Positions 46,708 to 55,511 of a DNA stretch of 64,000 nucleotides are shown in pieces (positions within the stretch are counted from its first letter, which is position 1; every line of letters starts with the position of its first letter). The notes below the pieces were generated by a model. That model worked only from the letters and a program-made list of their open reading frames with translations, searched no databases and had not been told where the DNA came from. The stretch covers positions 17,474-81,473 of the forward strand of contig NZ_WKJN01000030.1 of NCBI RefSeq assembly GCF_009674495.1. Direction: 5' to 3'. The position numbers were made by a program, and so were the translations under genes. Origin of the DNA: Duganella alba (GTDB lineage Bacteria > Pseudomonadota > Gammaproteobacteria > Burkholderiales > Burkholderiaceae_D).

Positions 46708-47877
46708 ATGAAAATCCTGCAACGCTATTTCGCAGTCTCGATTCTGCAAGCGGTGGCCTTTGTGCTGGTGGCGTTCCTGGCGCTGCAAGCCTTCATGGAC
46801 CTGACCGGCGAACTGCCGTCGGTCGGCAAGAACGGCTACGAGATCCAGTACGCCTTCCTGTATGTGCTGGTGCAGCTGCCGGCCCACGTGTATGAAGTGA
46901 TGCCGCTGGCGGCGCTGATCGGCACCATCTACACCATGGCGCAGTTTGCGGCCACGTCGGAATTCACCATCATGCGCGCGTCCAGCATGTCGACCGGCAT
47001 GGTGGCGTGGATGCTGGCCAAGATCGGCCTGGTGCTGGTGATTATCACCTTCATCTTCGGCGAACTGATTGCACCGCGCACCGCGCCGCTGGCCGACAAG
47101 ATCAAGCTGAGCGCCCGTGGCGCGGCCATTTCGTCGGAGTTCCGCTCCGGTCTGTGGACCAAGGATATCGTCAAGTCCGACGGCATGACCGGCACCGTCA
47201 TCGGCTCGCGCTTTTTCAACGTGCGCCAAGTGCGTCCGGACGGCACGCTGATCGACGTCAAGCTGTACGAGTTCGACACCAGTTTCCGCCTGCGCTCCAT
47301 CACGCTGGCCAAGACCGGCACCTTCCAGGGCAATAACAAGTGGCTGCTGAGCGATGTGACGGAAAACCTGTTCAGCAATCCGCAACTGCTCAAGCCGGGC
47401 GCGGAAGCCAATCTTGAAAATAACTTTGCGCAGGAATCGAGCATGATCGAAACCCGCCACAGCGCCACCAAGGATCTGCTGTCGGAGATCACGCCGAAGA
47501 TCCTGGCGGTGGCCGGTTCCGATCCGGAGCGCATGTCCGCCAATGAGCTGGCCGTGTACACCCGCCACCTGCAGGAGAACAAGCAGGAGACGGAGCGCTT
47601 CAAGATCGCCTTCTGGAAGAAACTGTTCGATCCGCTGGCCATCTTCGTGCTGATGGCGCTGGCCCTGCCGTTCGGCTACCTGCACACGCGGAGCGGTGGC
47701 GTGAGCCTGAAAATCTTCGTCGGCATTATGATAGGCGTGAGCTTCCTGCTGGTGAATACGCTGTTCTCGCACCTCGGCCTGCTGAGCACCTGGCCGGCGA
47801 TCATGACGGCGGTTGCGCCGAGTTTGTTGTTCCTGCTGCTGGCGCTATGGGCCTTGTGGTGGGTGGAGCGGCACTAG
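46708..47877 (+). CDS. lptG: LPS export permease LptG
   Basis: The 389-residue partner of LptF starts MKILQRYFAVSILQAVAFV and has the same layout: paired N-terminal helices, a periplasmic jellyroll (about 135-290) and C-terminal helices (LFDPLAIFVLMALALPFGYLHTRSGGVSLKIF). With LptF and the ATPase LptB it powers LPS transport. The stop TAG is joined directly to the ATG of the CbiX gene. Confidence 0.95.
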   Translation: MKILQRYFAVSILQAVAFVLVAFLALQAFMDLTGELPSVGKNGYEIQYAFLYVLVQLPAHVYEVMPLAALIGTIYTMAQFAATSEFTIMRASSMSTGMVAWMLAKIGLVLVIITFIFGELIAPRTAPLADKIKLSARGAAISSEFRSGLWTKDIVKSDGMTGTVIGSRFFNVRQVRPDGTLIDVKLYEFDTSFRLRSITLAKTGTFQGNNKWLLSDVTENLFSNPQLLKPGAEANLENNFAQESSMIETRHSATKDLLSEITPKILAVAGSDPERMSANELAVYTRHLQENKQETERFKIAFWKKLFDPLAIFVLMALALPFGYLHTRSGGVSLKIFVGIMIGVSFLLVNTLFSHLGLLSTWPAIMTAVAPSLLFLLLALWALWWVERH

Positions 47878-48267
47878 ATGAGTCAACAACGTGCACTGAT
47901 TCTGTTTGCGCATGGCGCCCGCGCGGCGTCGTGGGCGGCGCCGTTCGAACGGCTGCGCGACCTGACGCAGGCGCGCCAGCCGGGCGTGCGCGTGGTGCTG
48001 GCGTTTCTGGAGCTGATGCAGCCACGCCTGCCGGAGGTGACGGCGGCGCTGATCGCCGATGGCGTCAGCGACATCACCGTGGTGCCGGTGTTCCTCGGAC
48101 AGGGCGGCCATGTGCTGCGCGACCTGCCGTTGATGGTCGACGAGCTGCGCGCCGCCCATCCGCAAGCCGCCATCACCGTGGTGGAGGCGGCCGGCGAGAA
48201 CGAAGCGGTGCTCAATGCGCTGTCCGACTACTGCGTCAACGCGCTAGGGCATCCGTCGCCAGACTGA
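47878..48267 (+). CDS. cbiX: CbiX-like sirohydrochlorin chelatase
   Basis: The 129-residue protein is a single-domain CbiX/SirB chelatase, with the active His12 in LILFAHGAR and the second region VVPVFLGQGGHVLRDLP. It inserts iron or cobalt into sirohydrochlorin. Its gene directly follows lptG. The likely partner is siroheme synthesis for the sulfite reductase encoded at 55504-57198, with CobA at 51201. The last 24 bases overlap the convergent lipocalin-like gene. Confidence 0.85.
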   Translation: MSQQRALILFAHGARAASWAAPFERLRDLTQARQPGVRVVLAFLELMQPRLPEVTAALIADGVSDITVVPVFLGQGGHVLRDLPLMVDELRAAHPQAAITVVEAAGENEAVLNALSDYCVNALGHPSPD

Positions 48268-48735
48268 CAGCGGCACCTGCCCGTCCGGCCGCGCCGGCAC
48301 GCGGTAGCTCAGTTCATCCCCCTTCAATTCATAGCGGCGCTCCTGCCGCGTGCCTTCCCAGTTTGCAAAGCCGGCGCTCTCGATGATGAAGGTCAGCGTG
48401 CGCGAAGGCTCGTCGATGGCCAGCCGGCCGAAGTGCGTGCTCGATCCTTCGACGGCGGCGCGGAATTCCTGCGGCGTGCCGGACTTCTTGTCGCCGCCGG
48501 CAAAGCGCGGCCGTTCCCGCTGGTAGATCTGCACCGAGTAGCGGCCGTCGGTGTCGATCATCATCACGCCGCTGGGTGCTTCGCCGTAGTCGTGCACGCG
48601 CGTTCCATCCGCTTGCAGGCGGTCGGCGGCGACCAGCTTCCAGGTGCCGGCCAGCGCAAAGGGCTGGGCGGCCATCGCGGCCTGGTGCGCGGGCACCCAC
48701 ATCATCAGGCAAAACAGGCGGTTCAACAGTTTCAT
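48244..48735 (-). CDS. Exported lipocalin-like domain protein
   Basis: The 163-residue protein has a signal peptide (MKLLNRLFCLMMWVPAHQAAMA) and a small beta-barrel domain of the lipocalin-like type (FALAGTWKLVAADRL, MMIDTDGRYSVQIYQR, TLTFIIESAGFANWEGTRQ). Ligands are unknown. AAGGA lies before the ATG. It is divergent from the LysR gene at 48827, so it may be the target of that regulator. Confidence 0.8.
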   Translation of the reverse strand: MKLLNRLFCLMMWVPAHQAAMAAQPFALAGTWKLVAADRLQADGTRVHDYGEAPSGVMMIDTDGRYSVQIYQRERPRFAGGDKKSGTPQEFRAAVEGSSTHFGRLAIDEPSRTLTFIIESAGFANWEGTRQERRYELKGDELSYRVPARPDGQVPLSVWRRMP

Positions 48736-48810
48736 CGCATCTTCCTTTCAAATAAGGACACGATAGCGGCGATTCCATCTGCGCAAAATTAGCAAAACAT
48801 GCGCGCAATG

Positions 48811-48826
48811 TGTGCATAATTGCACA
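48811..48826 (+). promoter_or_regulatory. Inverted repeat and -10 of the LysR gene
   Basis: TGTGCA-N4-TGCACA is a perfect inverted repeat that ends at the ATG. CATAAT (48815-48820) within it can serve as the -10, with the start codon 6 bases downstream, so the regulator could bind over its own promoter. Confidence 0.5.
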
Positions 48827-49678
48827 ATGAGCCAACCTAACTGGGACGACCTGCGCTTCTTCCTTGCCCTGCACGACGCCGGTACGCTGTCGGGCGCCGC
48901 GCGCGCGGCCGGCGTCGAGCACACCACCGTGGCGCGGCGCATCGACGCGCTGGAGGAGAAGCTCGCGGTCAAGCTGTTCGACCGTTTTCCGAAAGGCTGG
49001 TCGCTGACGGCGGCCGGCAAGGCGCTGGTGCCGCACGCGCGCAAGATGGAAGAGAGCCTGCACGGCTTGATGCGCGAAGCCAGCGGCACCACGGCGCTGA
49101 CCGGCAAGGTGCGCGTGTCGGCGCCGCCGGCGGTGACTGCCTGGGTGCTGGCGCCGCGCTTGCCGCCGGCGCTGCACCGGCTGCCGGGCATCGAACTGGA
49201 TCTGCGCGCCGAATTGCGCGTGACGGATCTGATGCGGCGCGAATCGGACATCGCGCTGCGCTACACGCGTCCCACGGCGCCGGGGCTGGCGGTGCGCAGC
49301 GTGGCGACGGTGACCTACCGGCTGTGCGCCACCGAAGCCTACCTGGCCTCGCGCTCGCCGGAGCAGTGGGAGTTCCTGGGCTATGACGAATTGCTGCAGC
49401 ACGCGCCGCAGCATCAATGGCTGGAAAAGATACGAGGCACGCGGCGCTGCTATATGCGCGCCAACGACCTTGGCACCTTGTACCAGGCCACGCTGGCGGG
49501 CAGCGGCGTGGCGGTGCTGCCGGATTATTTTCCGCTGGCGGGACTGGTGGAGATCGAAGCGCCGCTATGCCCGATCAAGCGCAAGCTGTGGATAGTGATG
49601 CATGAAGACGTGCGCCGCGCGGCGCCGGTGCGCGCCGTCGCCGACGAGATCATCGCGCTGTTTACTTCCGTGGGATGA
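48827..49678 (+). CDS. LysR-family transcriptional regulator
   Basis: The 283-residue regulator has the winged helix-turn-helix at 5-65 (LSGAARAAGVEHTTVARRIDALEEKLAVKLFDR) and a substrate-binding domain from about 90. I start at ATG 48827, the first codon after the inverted repeat; a GTG at 48812 would use the repeat as coding sequence. The obvious target is the divergent lipocalin-like gene. The last 17 bases overlap the convergent glutaminyl cyclase gene. Confidence 0.9.
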   Translation: MSQPNWDDLRFFLALHDAGTLSGAARAAGVEHTTVARRIDALEEKLAVKLFDRFPKGWSLTAAGKALVPHARKMEESLHGLMREASGTTALTGKVRVSAPPAVTAWVLAPRLPPALHRLPGIELDLRAELRVTDLMRRESDIALRYTRPTAPGLAVRSVATVTYRLCATEAYLASRSPEQWEFLGYDELLQHAPQHQWLEKIRGTRRCYMRANDLGTLYQATLAGSGVAVLPDYFPLAGLVEIEAPLCPIKRKLWIVMHEDVRRAAPVRAVADEIIALFTSVG

Positions 49679-50429
49679 TCTTGACTTCGTAGATCTTCGG
49701 CCAGAGCTTGCCGGTGACGAACAGGCGTTTTTTCTCGGCGTCGTAAGCGATGCCGTTCATGACGTTTTCGCCGTTCGGGCCTTTGCCGGCTTCCGGATAC
49801 AGCTTGCTGAAATCAATCCAGCCGGTGATCTTGCCGGTGTTCTGGTCGATGCGGGCGATGGTGTTGGTGTGCCAGATGTTGGCGAAGATTTCGCCGTCCA
49901 CCACTTCCAGTTCGTTGAGCTGGTCCACGGCGATGCCGTCCGCCGTCACCTTTACGCGGCGAACTTCCAGGAAGGTTTTCGGATCGAGGAAGCGCAGCGT
50001 GGCGGTGCCGTCGCTCATCACCAGTTCCTTGCCGTTCTGAGAGAGGCCCCAGCCTTCGCCGGGATAGGCGAACTGGTTTTTCAGCTCGAAGGTTTTCAGG
50101 TCGAACACGAAGCCGGTCTGCGTCTGCCAGGTCAGGCCCACCAGGGTGTCGCCCCAGGCCGTTAGGCCCTCGCCGAAGTACTGCGGCGGGATGTCCTTGC
50201 TCTGCAAGACCTTGCCGGTCTCCAGGTTTACCTTGCGGATCGACGACTTGCCGCTCAAGCCGGTGCTCTCGTACAGGAAGCCGTCGCGGTACAGCAGGCC
50301 TTCGGTGAAGGCCTGCGTATCGTGCGGATAGCTGCGCACCACCTTGAAATCGTAGGTGGGCAGGGCGGCCGACGCGACGACCGGCCACAGGGCGGAGAGG
50401 AGGAGGGCTTGCGCGACAATCTTTTTCAC
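49662..50429 (-). CDS. Glutaminyl-peptide cyclotransferase
   Basis: The 255-residue exported protein is a five-bladed beta-propeller glutaminyl cyclase that converts N-terminal Gln to pyroglutamate. Signal peptide MKKIVAQALLLSALWPVVASA; then FTEGLLYRDGFLYESTGLSG and the family blocks YFGEGLTAWGD, YPGEGWGLSQNGKELVMSDG, NELEVVDGEIFANIWHTNTIARID and MNGIAYD. The start is GTG, overlapping the stop of the upstream gene by one base (TAGTG), so it is coupled to that gene. Confidence 0.92.
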   Translation of the reverse strand: MKKIVAQALLLSALWPVVASAALPTYDFKVVRSYPHDTQAFTEGLLYRDGFLYESTGLSGKSSIRKVNLETGKVLQSKDIPPQYFGEGLTAWGDTLVGLTWQTQTGFVFDLKTFELKNQFAYPGEGWGLSQNGKELVMSDGTATLRFLDPKTFLEVRRVKVTADGIAVDQLNELEVVDGEIFANIWHTNTIARIDQNTGKITGWIDFSKLYPEAGKGPNGENVMNGIAYDAEKKRLFVTGKLWPKIYEVKIIPRK

Positions 50430-51151
50430 TATGCAGTCACCGAATTTTGTAGTTCAACCATGGCGTCCAGCGTGGTGCCGGGAGCTGCCAGCTCCGCTTG
50501 CACGCAGGCGCGCGCTTCGGGCGCCTGCACCAGATCCACAGCCTGGCGGCGGGCGCGCTCCGACGCAGCAGTATCGCCGCAGCCGTCTAGCAAGTCCAGT
50601 ACCAGCGACACTTCGATGATGTAGTTGTACACGTCGGCCAGCAGTTCGGCGATGCCTTCGTTGGTCAGCGCGTTGATATTGTTCTTCAGCTGATTCAGGT
50701 TGGCCGCCGCTTGCGCCAGGTGCTGCTCGGGATCGGGCAGGTAGCGGCGCGCCAGCGCGAAGTCGCCGCAGACCATGATCGAGCGCAGCGCGGCCAGTCC
50801 CACCTGCTGCGCCAGCGGCTCAGGCAGGCGCTGGAACAGGTGATAGGTATGCTGCAAGTCGCCCAGCTTGTCGTTGAGGATGTGGATATCGTTGAACAGG
50901 CCGGCGTCGGCCGGCGCGGCCAGCAGCTGCGCCGTCAGGCGGTCGCGCAGCTCGACCAGCGCGCGGCGCGCCGGCAGGTGTTCGCTCGCCAGCCTGGCCC
51001 ACGAAGACAGCACGTAGGACAGCCGCAGCGAGGCGGTGGCGGGATCTTGGGCGGTGGCGTCGAACAGCCAGACGTAATCCGCCAGCGCGGCGTCAAATTC
51101 GCCGGCGGCGTGGGCGCTCCAGGCGCGTTCCAGTCGTTGAACAGTGTCCAT
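50429..51151 (-). CDS. Helical protein of unknown function
   Basis: I do not recognise this 240-residue protein. It appears all-helical, with repeats of the TPR type in the first half (AWSAHAAGEFDAALADYVWLFDATAQ and SARLAxEHLPARRALVELRDRL-like segments). No signal peptide, membrane segment or catalytic motif is seen. It precedes and is translationally coupled with the glutaminyl cyclase gene. Confidence 0.7.
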   Translation of the reverse strand: MDTVQRLERAWSAHAAGEFDAALADYVWLFDATAQDPATASLRLSYVLSSWARLASEHLPARRALVELRDRLTAQLLAAPADAGLFNDIHILNDKLGDLQHTYHLFQRLPEPLAQQVGLAALRSIMVCGDFALARRYLPDPEQHLAQAAANLNQLKNNINALTNEGIAELLADVYNYIIEVSLVLDLLDGCGDTAASERARRQAVDLVQAPEARACVQAELAAPGTTLDAMVELQNSVTA

Positions 51152-51200
51152 TGCAACCTCTTGTGATAGGAGTGGACATTTTAATACCGAAAGAGGGAAG

Positions 51201-51962
51201 TCAGGCGCGGAGTTGGGTAGCTATTGGGCCGCTACTCTCTGTATTGAAGCGCTGATGCGGACGCGCGCGCATTGCTTCGCCTATCATCACCAGCACCGGG
51301 CCATGTGGCGTGCCGAGGCCTTGCGCCAGGCGGGCGATGTCGATGCGGTGGATTTGCTGGTCGGCGCGGCTGACGTTTTCGATCACCACCACCGGCTTGT
51401 CCGGCGCGTGGCCGTGCGCCAGCAGGCGCTCGGCGGTGGCGATGGCTTCGCGGCCGCCCATGTACTGCACCAGCGTGTCGGTTTCGGGAATGGCATCGTG
51501 GTCCGCATGTTCCGGCGCGGTGGACGAGGTGAAAAAGGCGACGCTGCGGGCCACGCCGCGTTTGGTCAGCGGCTGCCGGGTGGCCGCCGCCGCCGCGACG
51601 GCGGTGGTGATGCCGGGGACGACTTCGACGGCGATGCCGGCTTCTTCCAGCGCGCGCAGCTCTTCGTCGGCGCGGCCGAACAGCATCGGGTCGCCGCCCT
51701 TGAGCCGCACCACCAGCGACGCGCGGCCGGCGGCTTCCACCAGCTGCTGGTTGATGAGCTGCTGCGCCACCGAACGCTGGCCGCTGCGCTTGCCGACGGA
51801 GATTTTTTCCGCCTGCGGGCACAGTTCCAGCATCTCGGGCGTCACCAGTGCGTCGTGCAGCACGATGTCGGCTTGCGCCAGCAGGCGCGCGCCGCGTACG
51901 GTGATCAAGTCCTGGGCGCCGGGGCCGGCGCCGATCAAATACACCTTCCCGAGTGCCGGCAT
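51201..51962 (-). CDS. cobA: Uroporphyrinogen-III C-methyltransferase
   Basis: The 253-residue enzyme adds two methyl groups to uroporphyrinogen III to give precorrin-2, the first step toward siroheme. Its marks are GAGPGAQDLITVRG near residue 11, KGGDPMLFGR near 90 and the VVPGITTAVAAAAATRQPLTKRG region. No precorrin-2 dehydrogenase/ferrochelatase half is fused, unlike enteric CysG. It starts 4 bases after cysN and completes the sulfate reduction operon, whose sulfite reductase needs siroheme. Confidence 0.93.
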   Translation of the reverse strand: MPALGKVYLIGAGPGAQDLITVRGARLLAQADIVLHDALVTPEMLELCPQAEKISVGKRSGQRSVAQQLINQQLVEAAGRASLVVRLKGGDPMLFGRADEELRALEEAGIAVEVVPGITTAVAAAAATRQPLTKRGVARSVAFFTSSTAPEHADHDAIPETDTLVQYMGGREAIATAERLLAHGHAPDKPVVVIENVSRADQQIHRIDIARLAQGLGTPHGPVLVMIGEAMRARPHQRFNTESSGPIATQLRA

Positions 51963-51966
51963 GGCG

Positions 51967-53259
51967 TTACAGGCGGATCATGCCTGCGGCGACGGTCTGG
52001 TGCGTCACCTCGTCGATCAGGATGAAGGCGCCGGTGGCGCGGATGTCGCTGTAGGCGTCGGCCGCCAGCGGCTGCTGCACGGTCAGGCCGATGCGCGCGA
52101 TGTCGTTCAGCTTCAGTCCTTCGGCGCCGTGGCGCTGCTGGGTGTTGATGTCCAGCAGGGACTCGATCGCCGTCACCTTGGCGGAAGTCTGCTTGGTGCC
52201 GTGCTTGATCCAGTACTTGCGGCGCTGGTCCAGCGGCTCGTCGGACATCCAGCAGACGTCGGCCTGCAGCTGTTTCAGCTGGGTGGCCGGCTGCTCGGCG
52301 CTGGCCAGCAGGTCGCCGCGCGAGATGTCCAGGTATTCGTTCAGCAGCAGCGTGATCGACTGGCCCACCACCGCCGACTGGTGCGAACCTTCCAGCGTCA
52401 GGATGTCCTTCACTGTCGCGCTCTGGCCCGAAGGCTGCACCACCAGCTTGTCGCCCACCGACACCTTGCCGGCTTCGATGCGGCCCATGTAGCCGCGGAA
52501 GTCATTGGCTTCGTGGCCGTTGTGGCGCGCCACCAGCTGCACCGGGAAGCGGAACGGCGCATCGTGCGATTCGTCGTACACCGACAGCGATTCCAGCAGC
52601 TCGATCAGCGTCGGGCCCTGATACCAGTCCAGCTTCTCGCTCTTTTCCACCACGTTGTCGCCGGTCAGGGCGGACAGCGGAATCGGCGTGATGTCCTTCA
52701 GTCCCAGGCTGGCGGCGAATTCGCCGTATGCCTTGACGATGCGGTCGTAGATGCCCTGGTCGTAGTTCACCAGGTCCATCTTGTTGACGGCCACGATCAC
52801 GTGCTCGATCTGCAGCAGGTGGGCGATGGTCGAGTGGCGCTTGGTCTGGATCAGCAGATCGACGCCGCCGTCCTCGCGCAGCTTCACTTTCGATACATCG
52901 ACCAGGATGATGACCGCGTCGGCGGTCGAGGCGCCGGTCACCATGTTGCGGGTGTACTGCTCGTGGCCCGGCGTGTCGGCGATGATGAACTTGCGCTTCG
53001 GCGTGGCGAAGTAGCGGTAGGCCACGTCGATGGTGATGCCTTGTTCGCGTTCGGCTTCCAGGCCGTCGGTCAGCAGCGACAGGTCGACGGTGTCGCCGAC
53101 GGTGCGCTTGTGCTTGGAGCGCGACATGGCGTCCAGCTGGTCGGCAAAAATGCCTTTGCTGTCGAACAGCAGGCGGCCGATCAGGGTGGACTTGCCGTCA
53201 TCGACGGAACCGGCGGTGATGAAGCGCAGCAGTCCGCGCTCGTTGGTATTAGTGCTCAT
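51967..53259 (-). CDS. cysN: Sulfate adenylyltransferase subunit 1
   Basis: The 430-residue GTPase subunit of ATP sulfurylase has the elongation-factor fold with G1 GSVDDGKS, G3 DTPGH and G4 NKMD, and the switch segment AEREQGITIDVAYRYF. It drives the energetically uphill activation of sulfate made by CysD. No CysC (APS kinase) domain is attached. Its start overlaps the cysD stop (TAATG). Confidence 0.97.
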   Translation of the reverse strand: MSTNTNERGLLRFITAGSVDDGKSTLIGRLLFDSKGIFADQLDAMSRSKHKRTVGDTVDLSLLTDGLEAEREQGITIDVAYRYFATPKRKFIIADTPGHEQYTRNMVTGASTADAVIILVDVSKVKLREDGGVDLLIQTKRHSTIAHLLQIEHVIVAVNKMDLVNYDQGIYDRIVKAYGEFAASLGLKDITPIPLSALTGDNVVEKSEKLDWYQGPTLIELLESLSVYDESHDAPFRFPVQLVARHNGHEANDFRGYMGRIEAGKVSVGDKLVVQPSGQSATVKDILTLEGSHQSAVVGQSITLLLNEYLDISRGDLLASAEQPATQLKQLQADVCWMSDEPLDQRRKYWIKHGTKQTSAKVTAIESLLDINTQQRHGAEGLKLNDIARIGLTVQQPLAADAYSDIRATGAFILIDEVTHQTVAAGMIRL

Positions 53260-54188
53260 TAGAAGTATCCTGCTTTTTTACGTTTTTCCATCGATGCTTC
53301 GGACGTCTGGTCGTCCATGCGGGTGGCGCCGCGCTCGGTCACCTGGGTGATCGCGGTCTCCGCGATGATCTGGTCCACCGTGGCCGCGTCCGAGGACACC
53401 GGGCAGGTGCAGGAGATATCGCCCACGGTGCGGAAGCGCACCACCTGCGTTTCGACGGTTTCGCCTTCGCGCGCCGGCGTCAGGTCGGTCAGCGGCACCA
53501 GCAGGCCGTTGCGCGGAATGACCTTGCGTTCGTGGGCGAAGTAGATCGGTGGCAGTTCCAGCTTTTCGCGTGCGATGTACTGCCACACATCCAGCTCGGT
53601 CCAGTTCGAGATCGGGAAAACGCGCATGTTTTCGCCGGGATGAACGCGGGTGTTATACAGATCCCATAGTTCCGGACGTTGCGATTTCGGGTCCCATTGG
53701 CCGAATTCGTCGCGGAAGGAGAAGATGCGCTCCTTGGCGCGGGCCTTCTCTTCGTCGCGGCGGGCGCCGCCGATGCAGGCGTCGAAGCCATGTTCGGCGA
53801 TGGTTTCCAGCAGCGTCACCGCCTGCGCGGCGTTGCGCGAATCGGTTTGCGGATTACGCAGGCGCACCGTGCCCTTGCGGATCGATTCTTCCACCGAGCC
53901 GACGATCAGACGTTCGCCCAGTTCGGCCACGCGCTTGTCGCGGAAGGTGATGACTTCCTCAAAATTGTGGCCGGTATCGACGTGCACCAGCGGGAACGGA
54001 AATTTGCCGGGGCGGAAAGCCTTCTCCGCGATGCGCAGCAGGACCACCGAGTCTTTACCGCCCGAGAACAGCAGGGCAGGGTTGCTGCATTCGGCCGCTA
54101 CTTCGCGCATGATGTGGATCGCTTCGGACTCCAGAGCGTCGAGGTGGCGCGCGTTTACGTGCACGTTGTTTTCTACTAAAGCGTTCAT
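53259..54188 (-). CDS. cysD: Sulfate adenylyltransferase subunit 2
   Basis: The 309-residue catalytic subunit makes adenosine 5'-phosphosulfate from sulfate and ATP. The PP-loop SGGKDSVVLL is at about 43-52. Family ends such as ASMEKRKKAGYF are present. I start at MNALVENNV; an earlier in-frame start would add seven residues. It follows cysH after 10 bases. Confidence 0.96.
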   Translation of the reverse strand: MNALVENNVHVNARHLDALESEAIHIMREVAAECSNPALLFSGGKDSVVLLRIAEKAFRPGKFPFPLVHVDTGHNFEEVITFRDKRVAELGERLIVGSVEESIRKGTVRLRNPQTDSRNAAQAVTLLETIAEHGFDACIGGARRDEEKARAKERIFSFRDEFGQWDPKSQRPELWDLYNTRVHPGENMRVFPISNWTELDVWQYIAREKLELPPIYFAHERKVIPRNGLLVPLTDLTPAREGETVETQVVRFRTVGDISCTCPVSSDAATVDQIIAETAITQVTERGATRMDDQTSEASMEKRKKAGYF

Positions 54189-54198
54189 TGGATCTCTT

Positions 54199-54915
54199 TC
54201 AAGCTGCAACAGATTTAATGCGTATCAGTTTGCCGTCGACGACGTGCAGGCCGCACTCTTTCGATTCCGGGTTCTCCCACCACCAGCGGCCGGCGCGGAC
54301 ATCCTCGCCTGGTTCGATGGCGCGGGTACACGGCTCGCAGCCGATCGACGGATAACCTTGATCGTGCAGCGCGTTGTAAGGCACGTTGTTGTCGCGGATG
54401 TAGTGCCACACATCCTCCTCCGACCAATCGGCCAGCGGATTAAACTTGGTCATGAAGTGCGCCGCATCGTCTTCCTCCACCATCAGCGAGCCGCGGGTGG
54501 CGGCCTGCGCGCGGCGCTGGCCGGTGACCCAGGCCTTCTTGCCCAGCAAAGCGCGGCCCAGCGGCTCGACCTTGCGGATGCGGCAGCATTCCTTGCGCAT
54601 CTCGACGCTGTCGTAAAAGGCGTTCAGGCCATTCTGCGCGACGTAGGCGTCCACCGCTTCGGTCTGCGGCTTGAACACCGCGATCTCGTAGCCGTAATGC
54701 GCCTTCACCTTGTCCAGCATGGCCAGCGTTTCCTTGTGCAGGCGGCCGGTTTCGAGCGAGAAGATGCCGATGTCGTACCGGCCCTTCAGGATCAAATCGG
54801 TCAGCACCATGTCTTCCGCCGCCAGTGAGGAGGCGAAGACGGCCGGGGTAAAGTCGCTGGCGATGCGGGACAGCGTGGCGCGCGTGTCCGCAATCAGCTT
54901 GCTCAGGTCACTCAT
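54199..54915 (-). CDS. cysH: Adenosine-phosphosulfate reductase (CysH, iron-sulfur type)
   Basis: The 238-residue reductase makes sulfite. Cys110-Cys111 (KECCRIRK) and Cys193-Cys196 (GCEPC) are ligands of a 4Fe-4S cluster, and Cys221 (KECGLH) is catalytic. The cluster pairs mark an enzyme that can reduce APS directly, not the PAPS-only E. coli type. This matches the absence of an APS kinase gene in the cluster. I start at MSDLSKLIAD, 12 bases past the DUF934 stop; an upstream in-frame extension has no homology to CysH. Confidence 0.95.
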   Translation of the reverse strand: MSDLSKLIADTRATLSRIASDFTPAVFASSLAAEDMVLTDLILKGRYDIGIFSLETGRLHKETLAMLDKVKAHYGYEIAVFKPQTEAVDAYVAQNGLNAFYDSVEMRKECCRIRKVEPLGRALLGKKAWVTGQRRAQAATRGSLMVEEDDAAHFMTKFNPLADWSEEDVWHYIRDNNVPYNALHDQGYPSIGCEPCTRAIEPGEDVRAGRWWWENPESKECGLHVVDGKLIRIKSVAA

Positions 54916-54926
54916 CACTGCTCCAA

Positions 54927-55511
54927 TCAGATACCGGCGCCGTCGTTGTTGACGCTCGCCGGCGCGGGACGCGCGAAGCGGCGGAACAGCGGCACTTTCT
55001 GGTCGACCGACGCCTGGTAGGTTTCGGAGAAATCGGACAGGCCTTTCAATGCGTCGTGCACGTCGCGGTCGGACCGCACCGAGTAGGCGTTGAAGCCCAC
55101 GCGCTGCATCGAGAACAGCTGGTCGCGCAACACGTCGCCGATGGCGCGCAGTTCGCCGGTCCAGCCCAGGCGGGTGCGCAGGTTGTAGGCAATCGAGTAA
55201 CCGCGGCCGTCGGTAAATTTCGGGAAGTCGACAGCCACCACCGGGAAGCGGGACAGGTCGTCCTTGATTGCTTCCGGACGCTCGTCGCTGGCGATCCAGA
55301 CGCCGATCTCGCCGGCGTTGGCACGCGCGGCCAGCAGTTCGCGCTGCACCAGCCACAGGCTTTGCGGCACGATGAATTTGCCGGCCGGGACGGACACGGT
55401 GGCCGGATCGTGCGGCGGCGCGCCGTCAACCGGTTCGGCCAGGCGCAGCACCTGCCAGTCATCCTCGACGACTTCGCGGCCCTTGATAATCAGGTTCTTC
55501 ACTTCAGACAT
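54927..55511 (-). CDS. DUF934 protein of the sulfate reduction cluster
   Basis: The 194-residue protein belongs to DUF934, regularly encoded between cysI and cysH in betaproteobacteria and pseudomonads. It is thought to assist the reductase, but its biochemistry is unknown. Conserved blocks here are WQVLRLAEP, VDFPKFTDGRGYSIAYNLRTR and GELRAIGDVLRDQLFSMQRVGFNAYSVR. I start at MSEVKN because GAGAGG lies 6 bases before it; two upstream in-frame starts are inside cysI. It overlaps cysI by 8 bases. Confidence 0.92.
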   Translation of the reverse strand: MSEVKNLIIKGREVVEDDWQVLRLAEPVDGAPPHDPATVSVPAGKFIVPQSLWLVQRELLAARANAGEIGVWIASDERPEAIKDDLSRFPVVAVDFPKFTDGRGYSIAYNLRTRLGWTGELRAIGDVLRDQLFSMQRVGFNAYSVRSDRDVHDALKGLSDFSETYQASVDQKVPLFRRFARPAPASVNNDGAGI

